Shown: positions 34,706-47,383 of the stretch, piece after piece
Layout of the letters: every line of letters starts with the position of its first letter
How positions within the stretch are numbered: the first letter of the stretch is position 1
Made by a program: the position numbers and the translations under genes
Notes under the pieces: model-generated
The model's database searches: none
The model's input: only the letters and a program-made list of their open reading frames with translations
What the model was told of the DNA's origin: nothing
NCBI GenBank assembly: GCA_019843655.1
Contig: JACDQD010000103.1
Coordinates: forward strand, 6,200,001-6,264,000
Direction of reading: 5' to 3'
DNA: 64,000 nt
DNA from: Lethocerus indicus
Taxonomy: Eukaryota; Arthropoda; Insecta; Hemiptera; Belostomatidae

Positions 34706-36395
34706 AACGTCGTCCTTCCCTCAATTTTTTTTCACACTCTCTCCCAAACGGTTTTTGTCGCCAGTCTAACATTTCGACCGACTGTTGTTCCCATTAGCCG
34801 CAGTAGGAAGACTTTGACATTTTTTTGGGATTGAACCTTGCAGATGACGGAGGCTGTGTATGGTTTAACGCTCAGGACTAATCTGTATTACTGGGCGAAA
34901 TTGATGGGTTTTTTATTCACAATCTCCCGAATTGTCCCCCGTCTCAATCGTCACTCAAGTTCATCGCAATTGGAAATTTCCCCAACGGTAATACGGGAGA
35001 AAGAAGGAATTTGTTAAATCGAAAGTCCCGTTCGTTCATTAATTGGCGGCTGCCCAATATAAATAACTTCCGTTCAAAACCATCGCATCACTTCGATCCT
35101 TTAAGTCAATAGCTAGGCATCGCGTCACCTTCCCGGTAATCCCGAGCGCCGCCCTTAAGAGGAAACGGCCGCTTGATTTCCTCACCACCTAGTAAGGGCT
35201 GAAGCAAGAGAACCATCGATGAGTGGACTCACCATCAAAAGCACATTCGTTTTTTCAAATCGCACTGTCACTGAATATAAATTTAAAAATTGTAATCATG
35301 AAATTGAGGACAATATGAGTGGCAGGATTCCCCTTGAAATATGCCACAAGAAAAATGGCGAAACCAATCTAGCAAAAGATCAAACCAGTTTTAGTTCATT
35401 CTCCGTTCTGGGTGGCATTTATAAAAGTTTCGCTCAAAACACTGCAACGGCGACATGTTCTTTAACCATAAATTCTGAACTTATTTGCTCTTTTGCATCA
35501 AATCTGGCTTATTCTCGATATATTATTGAAAAAAAGCTGTTAGACCAATTTAAGTCAACTTAAAGACGCTTTTTTATGACAAAATTTGGTGGAATATTAT
35601 TTTCTGTATTTAAACATAGCAGCCCCCCCCATCGTATTGTCCTTTCGGTACGCTGAGGTTTGCTGTACGGGTTTGACGGTTGTCCACGCTATAATAACAC
35701 AGCGAAGGCAATTCAAAAAGTAGAAAAATCTTATTGGCTAATAATAAAAAAGAGATTTTTAGCTGCGTTTTAACCGTAAAGAGTTCCATAGTGCGCCCGC
35801 TCTCAGTTTTACTGGCAATGACCTCACATGTCCTTGCCCCTCGGACCGACCTAAGATCCACCACTATCGACGATAGCGCCAGTGGGCTAAACGACGCTTT
35901 TCGAACGATTTTAATCCACAATTTATTTCTTTTTTATTTGTAATACGAAAAAGAACATTTTTCCTCCATTCACAATTGCCCGTCCAGCCAGCCGGTGGGA
36001 GGGCCCTCCTCCCTCTCAGACAGATAAGAATGCGATGTGATTTTCGTTTTCTGAATCAAGCTCGACGATTTTCGGTTGTTTTGTAGTCAAACGCGTAATT
36101 ATGATTGGAATGTTTCCAAAAACTAATAGGTCCGTCTGATTTCACGTTTACAAATTGGCCTGTTGGGACTACACTAGGATCATTTAGAGGATATACTGTG
36201 CCCATAACATTACAGAAACAATTTGAGTATCACAAAACAAAGAAACTTCCATAGACTAAATTCTGAACATTGAATGAATTTAGACATCAACTTTTCTGTG
36301 TCATTGACTCAAGTATTGAGGTTGGGGAATTTCATTTGTATTTTTACGAAATTGGTATACAAAAGTAAAAGAAATGTTTAACATTATGATTGATT
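34706..36395. other. intergenic region between the prohormone-like gene and collagen
   Basis: Presumably holds the collagen promoter. A 114-codon plus-strand frame (35219-35563) starts with ATG and has a fairly even composition, but it shows no recognisable domain or splice context. Confidence 0.4.
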
Positions 36396-36396
36396 T

Positions 36397-36427
36397 TTTA
36401 TTTCCTGAACATTTCATGATGTTTATT
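36397..36427 (-). other. polyadenylation signals of the prohormone-like gene
   Basis: Two AATAAA hexamers on the minus strand (36427-36422 and 36402-36397) lie about 176 and 200 bases after the stop codon at 36603. Confidence 0.6.
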
Positions 36428-36602
36428 TTTCAATATAATCCTGGTGGTAAATTTAAATTCACAACTGTTCTAGAGAGAAAGATTAAAATTTGTATTTACA
36501 ATTACATAGCGATATTCTCTACAGGTATCTTATGAATACCAATGTTTCACTTAATTCGTTTTCATTGTATTTTTCCAGAACACCCAAATTTGAAATTTCT
36601 CC

Positions 36603-39600
36603 CTACAGTTTTGTCATCAAACGACAAAAAATTCCTTCGGGAAACTTCCATTCCCATTCTCCGGTGGCTCGTTGTTTAAAATAAAGGGCACCCCCTTTTA
36701 AAAGATTAAGAGACACTCCTAATCTCCTGAAGGGTAAATTGGAAGCACTTCCTCTCACCAGTGGAGTGGGAGCAAATAATTCTGGCCTCAGGTTCCTGCC
36801 TTGGGACCTACTATTAGGTCCTCTCGGACCCATTTGATCCCTGGGGTCTTTTTCTACTTGCCTACTTCTTGCTCTGTCGTAAATGAACCGCGACGAAACC
36901 AAAGTCGAGTCACTATGGACAGAATATGTGAGTACTAAATCTAAATATACCTGTATTGTCCACAGTGTTGTTATGGTAATCTGTTACCAAGTTGTAAAAA
37001 CTGGAGTACTTAAATTACAATCATTGGATATTATGAGATTGGTATAGAAGTTCTAGTTTTTATCGAATTTAACTTCAATGTCCCCAGTTAGCTTTCATAT
37101 TTATATTCGTCCAAATATATTTTTAATAATCAAATTGTTAAAAAAAATTCAAATTTAAAGGCCAGTAAAAGAAATCTGGGAAAAGAAAGTAGAATTTCCC
37201 TTTTCTTCTTCTTCATTTCCTCGGTCTGACTGAGTAAACCATTTACAGATAATCTTCCGGTCATCCGAGGTTTCCGCTCGCTTGTCGGTTAATTTTCTCT
37301 CGGCCCTTCAGAAGGGTTGTCGGCGTGGAAATTTTGTGGCTTCATCTCGCTCTATTCTCCTGGAATCCAGGGCCCCAAACTGGAGTATTTTCTTCCAGAT
37401 TTATTATATATAAGTTGGCGACAGTGCCGCCAACTGATGAAGGTAAGCGGAAATTCAGCTTAACCTTCAATAGCGGTGACAAGTCAAAGAGGGTATATTG
37501 ACCGAACCCCCGGAACATCTGCGTTTTGCCATTTCCTTCACTCTATCGCATTATAATATATAGAAGAACAATGGAAATAAATGAGTTTTCCCACTCGGAA
37601 AAGTATATTGGATACACAAAAAATCTTCTCGGCCTCTTACCAGTTGTGTCGCGAAATTAAAACGGTCTATTTTATAGAGGTTGACACTATCTTCTTCTGG
37701 AAACATCGCTCGTAGGTACAAACAAAGACTGAGTTCGTTGACTGGCTCCAATGGTCGGTGTGACTCATTTGTGAGACTTTCAAGGTTAATGAAATTGTAT
37801 GAAGTAATCGTGTATTATACCACCCAATTACTATACCTACTATTACCAACGCAATACCTGTTATGTAGTAACAACTGTATGGCGTCTGTACAACAAATAA
37901 ATCTTAAGTTTTCGTCCGGTGTCGTACTTGTCGAATATTGGCCGGAAACGTGGTAAAGTAAGACCATGGTTCGCTCTTCCCTAATATCCTACTTCTATAA
38001 TATTTATTCGATTTGATGTAACGGAGCCCGCTTCGTCCCCGTTCTTTGTCCCTTTGGCGACAGTGAGTGTTAACCAATTCCGCTGATTAATGCGTTTTCG
38101 AGGGCCCGCTTTCCGCCATTTCCCGGCCCGTACATCTATCATAGGCTCCCATTTCCTACCGCCCACGACAATATCACGAGACAATTTTCTCCACCCCAGA
38201 AACAACCATGTCTCAATCCACCTGTTACGTCTTTTTTTCTCATTTTGAAGTGAATCATCTTTCGGAAGGTACCCAACAATTCGCAAGCGACATGAGAAAG
38301 TTAGAAGATTTCTTTTCTCCAATAACGCCCGAGAACCACAAACTAAGACACCAAGACGTTTATTTCAATAATACCTGAACCGAAAAGTGATTTTATTTTT
38401 TTGTGAATTTAGTGTAAAAAACAAGCACTTTTGGTATAAGTCTATCGTATTTAGATATTAAAATGCCAAAGATGTTTTCCAAACTTGGAAGAAAACAATG
38501 CTGTCTTAACTGGGCGCTAAAGGCCGACCTGTAACTCCATCGACGCTGACTATCGATCGGTTAGGGGTTGACGGGGTTGGTTGAAGGGTATGGGTTGTAG
38601 GCTAACGCTTCATTGGTCTCCAGTGAACAGCATCAGAAAACACCGGTCGGTTCCTTAACAACCCTTGGGATGATTTTAAAATTCTACTTTTTAGTTCTCT
38701 GTTCGCCCAACCACAACTCCGGTAAACGGCACACGATTTCGTCGGGTTGATAGACAAAAGAAGTGAACTTTTTTTTCAGTAGGACAAATATGAACAGAAC
38801 TTTCATACCACTTTCTCTTTATACGGCAGTTAGCCTAATACAATAGAAGTTCCCCCAGGGAAATGGGAGTTGATCTTCTCGGAGTATGAAGTTTTTCTTT
38901 GATTTTTATTTGTTTTGAGGCGCGATAATGTGGTTTTAATAGCGTGGCGGATTAGCAGGGCAAAAACCGAAGACATCACCCAGCCACTAATGCCTGTTTT
39001 TAAACTGAATTAATATTCGGTCCTAAGCCGTTTATGTTAGTATTTTCCTGTCTACGACGTGACCCTAGTTGGTGTGGGTGACCTGTGGTGGTGGGTGTAC
39101 TTCCCTACCTGGGATGTATCCTTCTTGGTGGGGGGTGGAAATAATATAATGAGGTCGAATCAGGCAAATTATAGGGCGGTTGAGTTATAATTTAGAAGGC
39201 GTCTGTCTCGCAATGGGATAATTCCCTTGGCCCTTGAATCCGTCCACCAGGGGCCGTTATACGGCCGGGAGACAATTGGCTCAATTGGAGATTCATTAAC
39301 GGTACAGCGCCGTTAAACCACAGACCTTCTTCCACTAATCAATTAAGAGAGCCTTATTTTTCGGCTCAAGAAATAGATATTAAAATTTAACCCAGTCACG
39401 CTTACTCTTGTGGAAGGAGGTTCAAGAGCTTTGACACTGGGCCAAGATTCAAACGTTTGTTTCATATTTTAGCTGCCGTAGACCAATAGTGTCTGTTATC
39501 GAATCAGATTTCAATTTTTAATAAAATTGTTTTAAATTAGAAGGTATTTTATTTCGATCATTTTACATTTTTTAAAAACTGTTGTTTTCTACATTTGATA

Positions 39601-42600
39601 CTGCCTCTGTTACCTTCTTTGTTTCCTTTCAGACCTCGTGTTAATCGTTATTTATTCAACAATTCCATGAAATCACCAATATTAAATACTGGCAGAAGTT
39701 TCACTCGGGTTGCGTGTGGGTTTCTTCGCGGTAGTACGTCGGATAATAGAAAAGACTCTATTATATATCTTCCGTTCTCCTTCGGAAGCTTAACGAATAC
39801 CTGTTCTGCGCGACCCGGTTATTGGTTTCTAGTGGCGGTTCGAGCGCAAACAGTTAATAGTGCCACTTTCTTCCCATCCACGAGACAAATATTTACCCGG
39901 TCAAAAGGAGAACGTCTCCAAAGGAGGAAATATATCCGTCATTCTTTCCCAGCACGTATTCCTCCCTTCGAATGGGCGACACAGAAACAAACCAATACGC
40001 CCGATACAAACCAATATATACTTCTCTCGTTGCATTTATATTAAACGAACGTTATTAAGAAGCTTATTAGAAAGAAATATAGAAATTCAACAAAGCTCCC
40101 ACGTCGGTTAACATTCGCCGCACGTCTGAACGCCATGCGTATATCATCAAATCGAAAAAAATCTCCTGCAGTTCACGCGAGGTTTATATACCGGGACAAT
40201 TTTTAATCACTCACTTCTTCGGCCTTGAATTGGGCCAGTTCGAGGGAACGCGAAAACCATTCGTACAATAGAATTGTCCAAAATTGCATCTTGATACGGA
40301 AGATTGACATGGAATCCACGTACAAGAGGAAACTCATGCGTACAGAAACGAAGTGATTGCCGGGAGTGTGAATGAAATGTGTTGTATTTAATTTGTAACA
40401 AATCCAATATCAAATACACAAAACTCCAATCCAATAACAAAAACAAAAAAACAGCAGTTTCTGTATTGAAATCTTTGGCGTATTTATGCACAAAATGCAT
40501 AGTAAATAAGTTTGTCTTTATTCGCGTTCTTAAATATACGTGTTATAAATACATTTTTTGCGATTATAAATTGACATTTTAATTACTGCCTCGCCAAATT
40601 ACCCATTTCACTAATTGGTCACGCCTCTCGTCCTGAAGGTGACCAATTAAATGAGGTTCTGTCGTAATTTAAAAAAAAATATTAATGTAATAATTAACGT
40701 ACGTCGCTATCTAATTACCTATAGATCTATACATTTTTGTTCAAAATGAATTCGCCCATGCATTTAAAGGAAGTTTAAAGGGAAAATTTAAAGCGTAATA
40801 GAAAATTACTTATCGAACGATTCCTGAAGAAGAGTATAATGCAGGGATTCAATTTGTCGGCGGAAGCAGGCCGGAAAAATCATTATTCAACAGTTTCAAT
40901 ACGTTCCTTTGGACGTTAGAACATTAACTAGTCAGCCAGAACTTACGATTACCGGATCGAAACAATCATTTCACAGATGAAACATAAGAGAATTCGTACG
41001 AAGGGCAAGAACATTAAAGTTGGACCATTAAACCATTTCCTTCAAAAGTATCAAATGAGATTCTGGTCCCCTTTTTACCTTATGATCAGCTCGGGCGACC
41101 TATACAACTTGTAATATACAATTTAAATTATAAAATCGAACTAAAAACAAAATTCGGTTTTTTATTAGTAAGACTAATTGTTTTTACGTGTTAGGGGTAT
41201 CGGTTTGGAGGCTAATAACCTACAAAATTTTCTCTTTACACTTCTCATTTGAGTTTATAATACACTGTTATAAAACTATTAGACGGAATTATCTCCGCAG
41301 CTATCGTGTAAAAGATGTGATATTGTCCGTCTGCGGGTATATTTTTGACAATGACGGATGACAAAATTGACAGAAGTACAAAAACGATGCCACAGACTGC
41401 TGGTCCTCTGGGAGTGCGGGACCAAAGAATCCATCAGGGTGGTGGCGGGTGGCGGCAGGGGGGGGGGCAGATTAAAGGACAGGTATTCATTTCGAAAGCA
41501 CAATAGAGCCGCCCTGCCATTCGAAATAATGAGCAGCGAATCCGATGAAGAATTGAATGATACCACCGATGGTGGGCTACAGCCTAGCCACCAGATTGGT
41601 TCCTAGAGCCCAGAATTAATTCAAGCCGCAGTCCACTTGCAATATTTCGGATTATGTTGATATGTCTTAATATGTGTTAATATGTAAAGCCATTCAGAGG
41701 ATTTCGCAGCCAGAGGACAAAGCCAGGTTTCGCCTGCTCGCCATCTTCGGTAGCTTTGTCGTCGGAAGGTCTCTTGTGGGTCATCCTGTGTCTTCACATT
41801 TCGTTGTATCGATATACGTTCACGGAATTCAACCTGTATATTGTGACAGTGCTGATAGGATGCTTCGATGGCGAGAATCAGAAGCTGGTCCGGTCCAAAA
41901 CCGAATAGGCAATTTTTCGATTCTTTATTCTGTTCGGTGTATCGTCTTAGACTTCCTACTTTTGCTGTCCCAATCGTCCTGGATGAATATATCCGTTTTA
42001 AATTTTGTATTAGTTTATTTTAATAAATCCGTTCGGAAAATTTCACCAGTTGTGTCGTGAAATTAAAGCGGCCTATTTTATATCAGATCTACTTTTGGAA
42101 ACATCATTCGTGTGTACAAACAAAGACCGGGAATTGTTGATTCCAGTGGTCGGTGTGATTCCTTTGTGAGACTTTCAAGGTTACGCCTTATAAAACGTCT
42201 TCGTACCGTTCTACGAATAAAAACGGTAAATGCATCAGGCAATGTTTTTGTACTTTCCAGGGAATAATAACAGTTTTATCGATCTTCCCCCTCCTCTCGC
42301 CGGTTTGGTATTTCGCTATAACGGTTTCGGCCGCTGGCCATCTTCAGTACCCGTCAATGGGATGCCTGTTTTGTTTGTTGCATTGTTGTTTTTAGATCGG
42401 TAGGGATTTCGTTAAGCGGCTCACGTCTATTTTGTATTATCGGGTGTTTTATTTCATGTATACCAATCATTGCAATCTATAAGCCTTCGTAAAATTGTTA
42501 ACGCCCCAACTTATGTATTAATATAATATTAAATCGCCTCCCCCCCGCCGGGGTTGAGAGTGGTGCCACCAATCAACCAACAGGGTGGTTGGAGAGGGGT

Positions 42601-45600
42601 CAACAAGTGCTGTGGGGTAGTTTTTGACCTCCTCCTTCATTAGCGCCCTCGACACCGCAAAATTAATCTGGACCCACCCCCGGGGGACGTCAGGGGCACG
42701 TCAACCGAAAGCTTATGTAATTTGTTTATAAATTTGACTGTATAAATATACACGCCTGCATCCTCCGTTCCGTTATGGACTGGATGAAGGAAAAGCGAAT
42801 TCTCTCCCTTCCCCCCTATTGGAAAAATAATGGGGAAAATCTCTACCTCATAAACGAGCCCGACCGCGGATTCAATATTAAATTGAATCGATTTCCGAGC
42901 CATTTTCCTCTCCTCATCACGCCGCCCTGAGACTCTTCACATGCCACTTCCTCTGTCGGGGGTTATATAAATAAAATAATGCATATTACGAAAGAAATCA
43001 GTAGAATATAATACCAGAAATGTCCACCGAAAACAGTATCAATTGTACTGAATTTCCTAGTTGACACGTTTTTATCACTAGTAAGTCTTAGAGAAAATGT
43101 TTGTGCTAAAAAAATCGATCAATGGTTGAGCTCGACGTTGTGGTAATCGGTTGACACCCCTATTCCTTTTTTAAGTAGTCCGGCATTATTGAAATAAACT
43201 TCGTGCGTCCGGCATTGTTGACCAAAACCTTTCACTTTTTCGCAAATAGTTGGGCACCCCCCTAAAAGAAGATCAGAATCGGGAAAGTGAAATCAAAACG
43301 AGTACACAGTACAAATTAAAATGCACAATTTATTGTTTCATCAATTTAACATAAAATAAGTTAATATAAGATATATACGACGTAAATTGTCATAGAGTTA
43401 TTTCTTTTTTAAATTTTCATCTGTACAGCAGCAGTTGTCCAGTCATCGATTTGAATTTAAAATAAGAGCAAGAACATCAACAAGTAAACACGTCATCCAC
43501 TACAACTCATGAGGAACTTTGGATACTTTAATGACAATACAATCTTTAATATATATATATATATCAATATATACAAATAACAAAATAAATAAATAAATAA
43601 AACACAAAATCGCGGCCTGATATCGAATATATCCCGAACGGTATTTAAGGTGATAAAGCTCCCAGAGTATTAATGTATGGGCCGTGCTTTTTTTCGATCA
43701 GAACCATTTTTAGAATTTCGTTTTCGGCCAGTTTTTCAATTGCATTCGGCGTACAAAATCATCGATACGTTCGAACAACTACTAGTCTTCTCAATTCGCG
43801 TCGATTTTGACTCATTTGTCACTTAATTCCAGTTCCGATCTGTTCCCCGGGGGGTCGAATATCAGTTGTAAAGTTGGTGAAAACAATCAATGTTGAAGCC
43901 GTTCAGAGTATGTCACCGAATATTTGTCCCTAATAATTATTTATTTTTTTTATACATTTATATATATAGCCGTTACGATACATGACTACACTAACATAAA
44001 CAATAAATAACAAGATATACATTTTTTAAACGACATAGAACTGGAAATAGTAGTAAAAGAGTAAACAGATTCGTATTTACGACATTTGTTATACTAACTG
44101 CGTTGCTGTTATTCCTAATAATTATAGCAAGGAATATACTTGTATTCATCTATTGTTTTGTTTTCCATAAATCAGGGTTTTTCTCATTGTTACGTTGACA
44201 GGCTTTACTGTTAGCTTCGGCTTAGGTACCGACATAGATATCGGGAAAATAAATAACTAAAACGCTAAAACAGGTTACGGGTTTAAATACAGGGAGGTAG
44301 GGTTGGGTTTGTACCGAAAAGGGGAAAACGTGCGTAATGCGAATATCGAATTTCTTTTTCCAATTACCACGCAACGCGTTTATTATCTCGAGAAGTGACA
44401 AGCTACGCAGTTGCGACCGTCGTAATGTCGTTTTAATTGATGAACATTAAGAACAATATTTACATTTCTAAAGGTTGTGGAAAATCTTTTGTCTGTTCAT
44501 TTTCTGAATCCAAAACTACTTTACAGAACGGTCGTAACTATTTTTTTCTCTATTATCACGATGAAAAGGTTGTTGTATCGTATAAATTACTCTTCTGAAA
44601 ATATTATCTGGACTCTTCTTTCTGCATATACATTACGAATCGGACGCTTTTTTAGTCTGACGAGAATTGTATTTAAGTCGCCATTTGAGTAAATCTACTC
44701 GAATGGTCGCAACCAAGTAGTTTCTTAATAGCGTAGGACAATGAGGACTAGGGACCGTTTTTATCTTTTATCCAATCCCATTACCCGGGATTAATCGATG
44801 ACATTCGGATAGAAATAGTCTTTGTAGCGACTCAGTTAGGAATACATTACTTTTCTAGAAATGTCATCGAAACTCAACTCTTTTATTCTCTATATAAGTC
44901 GAATTACAAGATTTTAGTTTACCAAGAATTGTATTTATGCTGTGATTAGAGTTATTTACCTTCTTAATCGGCCGGTATTACCGGGCTTAATCGATGACAT
45001 ACGGATAAAAATAGTCTTGTAGCAAAACTTAACTCTTTTCATAAATTCAAACATTGAGTTTACAGAGAATTTTATGTTAAGTCGTGATCTACTTCAATGG
45101 TCATAACTGCGTAGTCAGTCACTTAATCGTGGGGGACGACACGGAGGACTCTGGGACGTTTTCTTTTAATATCCAATCGTATTATATAGGGCTCAATTTA
45201 CTTCGGAAGGTAACGATACAAAAAAAAGTGGGAATTGAAATTTGAAAGTAGTAATTTGCGATGTCCTGGTTTGTGTGTGGGGGTTGTGGGCGGCTGGTGG
45301 GGTGGTTTGGTGTCTTCAGCGGCGTCCCCACCTCAGGGGTTGTCCTAAGGGGCGGAGCAGGGTACGGCCCTGGTCGCGGCGGGCGGTCGGCGGTCCGCCA
45401 TCGGCGGTGCTTCGCGCAGTGAACCGCCTGGGACTGCCGACGCTGGCGAACGCGGCGGTCAGAGGCCTCCACCGAGAGAGGACGCTCAACGCCCGTTTGG
45501 ATTCTGAAACAGAAACAGCCGGAAATGGGAAATATTGTCACGATGAATCCTCATACCCGTCTGAAATTTGGGCTACCTCTACTGAAAAGGACATCAAAAC

Positions 45601-46915
45601 TTACTATAGCCAACAAATTAACAATATAGAGAGCAATATTGAAACCGACATACGGCATTAGAACTATTGGGATCTAACAAACAATCCTATGTCCTTAATT
45701 GTTACGCATGTTATCAGATATCATGCTGAATTTCCGACGTATGTCCTCAGTCCCCCGAGTCCTCAACCGGGGGTGTCGCCAAATCAATAAAATCGTAATG
45801 CTTATGCGTTCTCGTTAAGTTGCCTTTAAAGATCAAAGGGGCCGAGACGTTCCGCAGTCCCATTTAGGTTAATCACCGCTAATCTGGTATATTTCTCCCG
45901 GCGGAATTTCAGGACTGCGGTCTCTCCCATAGAGAGAGGGAGACGAGGAATGTCTGAAAGCGGGGGACCAAAATATTTTCCTGTCTGGGCGCGATTTCTT
46001 CTGGATTTATCGATAAATACAAGCTTGATAATCGAGCCAGATGTTTTTCACTATTCCTCAAGATGTGGTCGTTTCGACTGCCAATATCGCGCGAAATCCT
46101 GGGAACCAATCAGTTGAACTAATAAAATATTTAGAAATTTCAAAACCTCCCCTGGCTTATTGGATTCAGACAGCTAATTTATTCGCAATTTATTCTGAAA
46201 CTGTATTAATTTGAAACGGACGCTGTATGACGTATTGATCCGTCAATAAATGACGGATGACGCGAGTCAAAGGTACGAAGCCAGTTGTGTGACCCCTTTA
46301 CCCCAATTCGAACCCGTTTGGATTTCAAAAATTTGAAATCCGGGATATTATACATTGGGCTCTGAAAAGGGGAGTTTTTGTTTAGGCTGACAGACCGTTG
46401 TGTAACAGCAACATTTGACATTCGAGGTAGCGACCGTTCGTCTATTTTTTACAACCCGGCAGAGATGTATATATCTGGTTGCAACGGGACTTAATGGAGG
46501 ACACCGATTTTGACATGCAAAAATTGAATTTACGGCCTATAAAAGTAGCCGGGTATTGTGGAACACGAGGCCGGTTCGGAAAAGGCCGCGACTATTCTTA
46601 TTTAATTAGTATCTAAACCGGTTTTGCCGAATTCCGATTACTCGAGTGGGAAATGGGATACTGCAATTGCTTTCTCTGGAAATTCGACATCATTACAAAT
46701 CCCGGTGATCTCTTACCGTCTATTCCCTGTCGCCACGGTTTCTCCTCCTGGTCGGTATTCCAGTTTTCCACCTGCAGCTGGGGCTGTACGTGGTCGGCGG
46801 TCCAGAGGGATATTGGGCCTGAGAACTGGCGGCCGTCCTGCGAAGGCTCGAGCCATGTCTCGTACCTGCCGTACACCATAGCCACGTAGCCCAACACTAG
46901 CACCGCCCAACACAT
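36603..46915 (-). CDS. putative secreted prohormone-like protein (three exons, 226 aa)
   Basis: Exon 1 (46717-46915) starts MCWAVLVLGYVAMVYG, a short signal peptide, then RYETWLEPSQDGRQF onward; it ends phase 1 at GTAAGA. An acceptor one base before the ATG suggests a 5' UTR intron. Exon 2 (45332-45503) has a strong acceptor (TTTCTGTTTCAG), enters in the matching phase, is about 70% GC, and encodes SKRALSVLSRWRPLTAAFAS, VGSPRRF, PPTARRDQ. Exon 3 (36603-36912) also fits its phase, encodes FIYDRARSRQVEKDPRDQ, ELFAPTPLVRG, NLPFRRLGVSLNLLKGGALY and FKQRATGEWEWKFPEG, stops at TAG, and is followed by polyadenylation signals. Total is 681 nt. Dibasic sites (KR, three RR) and a near absence of cysteine resemble a neuropeptide precursor, but I recognise no known peptide. 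The intron of 8.4 kb and the weak donor GTGGGG at exon 2 are the main doubts. Confidence 0.5.
37640..37795 (+). repeat. CGAATAAAAACGG family, partial copy 1
   Basis: Shares GTTGTGTCG-GAAATTAAA, CTATTTTATA, GGAAACATCG, GTACAAACAAAGAC, GGTCGGTGTGA and GAGACTTTCAAGGTTA with copies 2 and 3. It lacks the 3' half. Confidence 0.75.
38222..38330 (-). repeat. ~105-bp diverged repeat, copy 1 (partner at 56645)
   Basis: Shares TTTTTTTCT, TTTTGAAGTGAA, CTTTCGG, CCCAACAATT, GAAGCGACA/GCAAGCGACA and GAGAAAG with 56645-56740 in the same order. Confidence 0.6.
42022..42395 (+). repeat. CGAATAAAAACGG family, copy 2
   Basis: About 370 bp. A 44-base block (42214-42257) is identical to 52426-52469, and GTTTTATCGATCTTCCCCC follows in both. 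Confidence 0.85.
43010..43290. repeat. diverged repeat, copy 1 (partner at 61800)
   Basis: Shares ACCGAAAACAGTATCAATTG, GACACGTTTTT, CACTAGTAAGTCTT, GAAAATGTTTGT and, further on, a GTTGGGCACCCC-like block with 61860-62040. Confidence 0.6.
43550..43605. repeat. AT and AAAT simple repeats
   Basis: A short ATATAT run is followed by AATAAATAAATAAATAA. Confidence 0.8.
44650..45200. repeat. degenerate tandem array, about three units
   Basis: Recurring landmarks are AAGAATTGTATTTATG / GAGAATTGTATTTAAG / GAGAATTTTATGTTAAG, then TTAATCGATGACAT-CGGATA-AAATAGTCTT in the first two units. AATGGTC-CAA/ATAACTGCGTAGT and CGTTTT..TTTTAT.TCCAATC occur in units one and three. The units are strongly diverged. 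Confidence 0.55.
45504..46716. other. intron 1 of the prohormone-like gene, no gene seen
   Basis: 1.2 kb of ordinary AT-rich sequence. It is bounded by the donor at 46716 and the acceptor at 45504. Confidence 0.4.
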
Positions 46916-47365
46916 CCTGAAACACCGAACAAAATCACTTCGGATTACCAGTTACGCAGCAACTGTAGAAAACTAAGGTACAAACGAAATTCATTTAAGA
47001 CGCGGCTCTCCGGTTCCAACCACCATATTTTTGTGGAAAAAGCACGCAAGCAAGCACACCTTGAGTGGTACGACCCCCAACATTATAGTCCTTCATCAGG
47101 AAACTGTAAAAAAGTCTCTCTCACTCTATATTCGTTGTTTATATATTATCTACATTCAGAACTAACCAAAATATATGCTGCTTATTATTTTTGCGAATAC
47201 ATACGCAATGAATTATTAATTAGAATTAAATTTGTTCTTCCCTATTTATACTAGCCTTCTTCCCAGATTTGCAGCCGGCCATCGGGAATTATTGGAAATT
47301 GATTACATCTAGATTTATTTCACTGTCGCCTACAGGGCCGGCCAGCCTTTGTAGATATAAGCCTA

Positions 47366-47383
47366 TTAAGTCTTAAGACTTAA
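47366..47383. other. 18-bp perfect palindrome within a nested inverted repeat
   Basis: TTAAGTCTTAAGACTTAA is its own complement. The following bases, CTTAAGCCGGCAGGACTTA and GTAAGTCTGGCTTGAG, form a second imperfect stem overlapping it. Confidence 0.6.

Larger units (their letters stand above)
36913..45331. other. large intron of the prohormone-like gene (8.4 kb), repeats only
   Basis: No supported exon. Frames up to 149 codons (39595-40044 plus) look random. The intron holds repeat copies at 37640-37795, 38222-38330, 42022-42395 and 43010-43290, and a degenerate tandem array at 44650-45200. Confidence 0.4.

Noticed and set aside
35219..35563. 114-codon plus-strand frame upstream of the collagen promoter
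   Set aside because: Composition is not absurd, but frames of this length are expected by chance here. No signal peptide, domain or exon partner was found.
39595..40044. 149-codon plus-strand frame in the large prohormone intron
   Set aside because: Random-looking composition, no homologous motif, no splice context.
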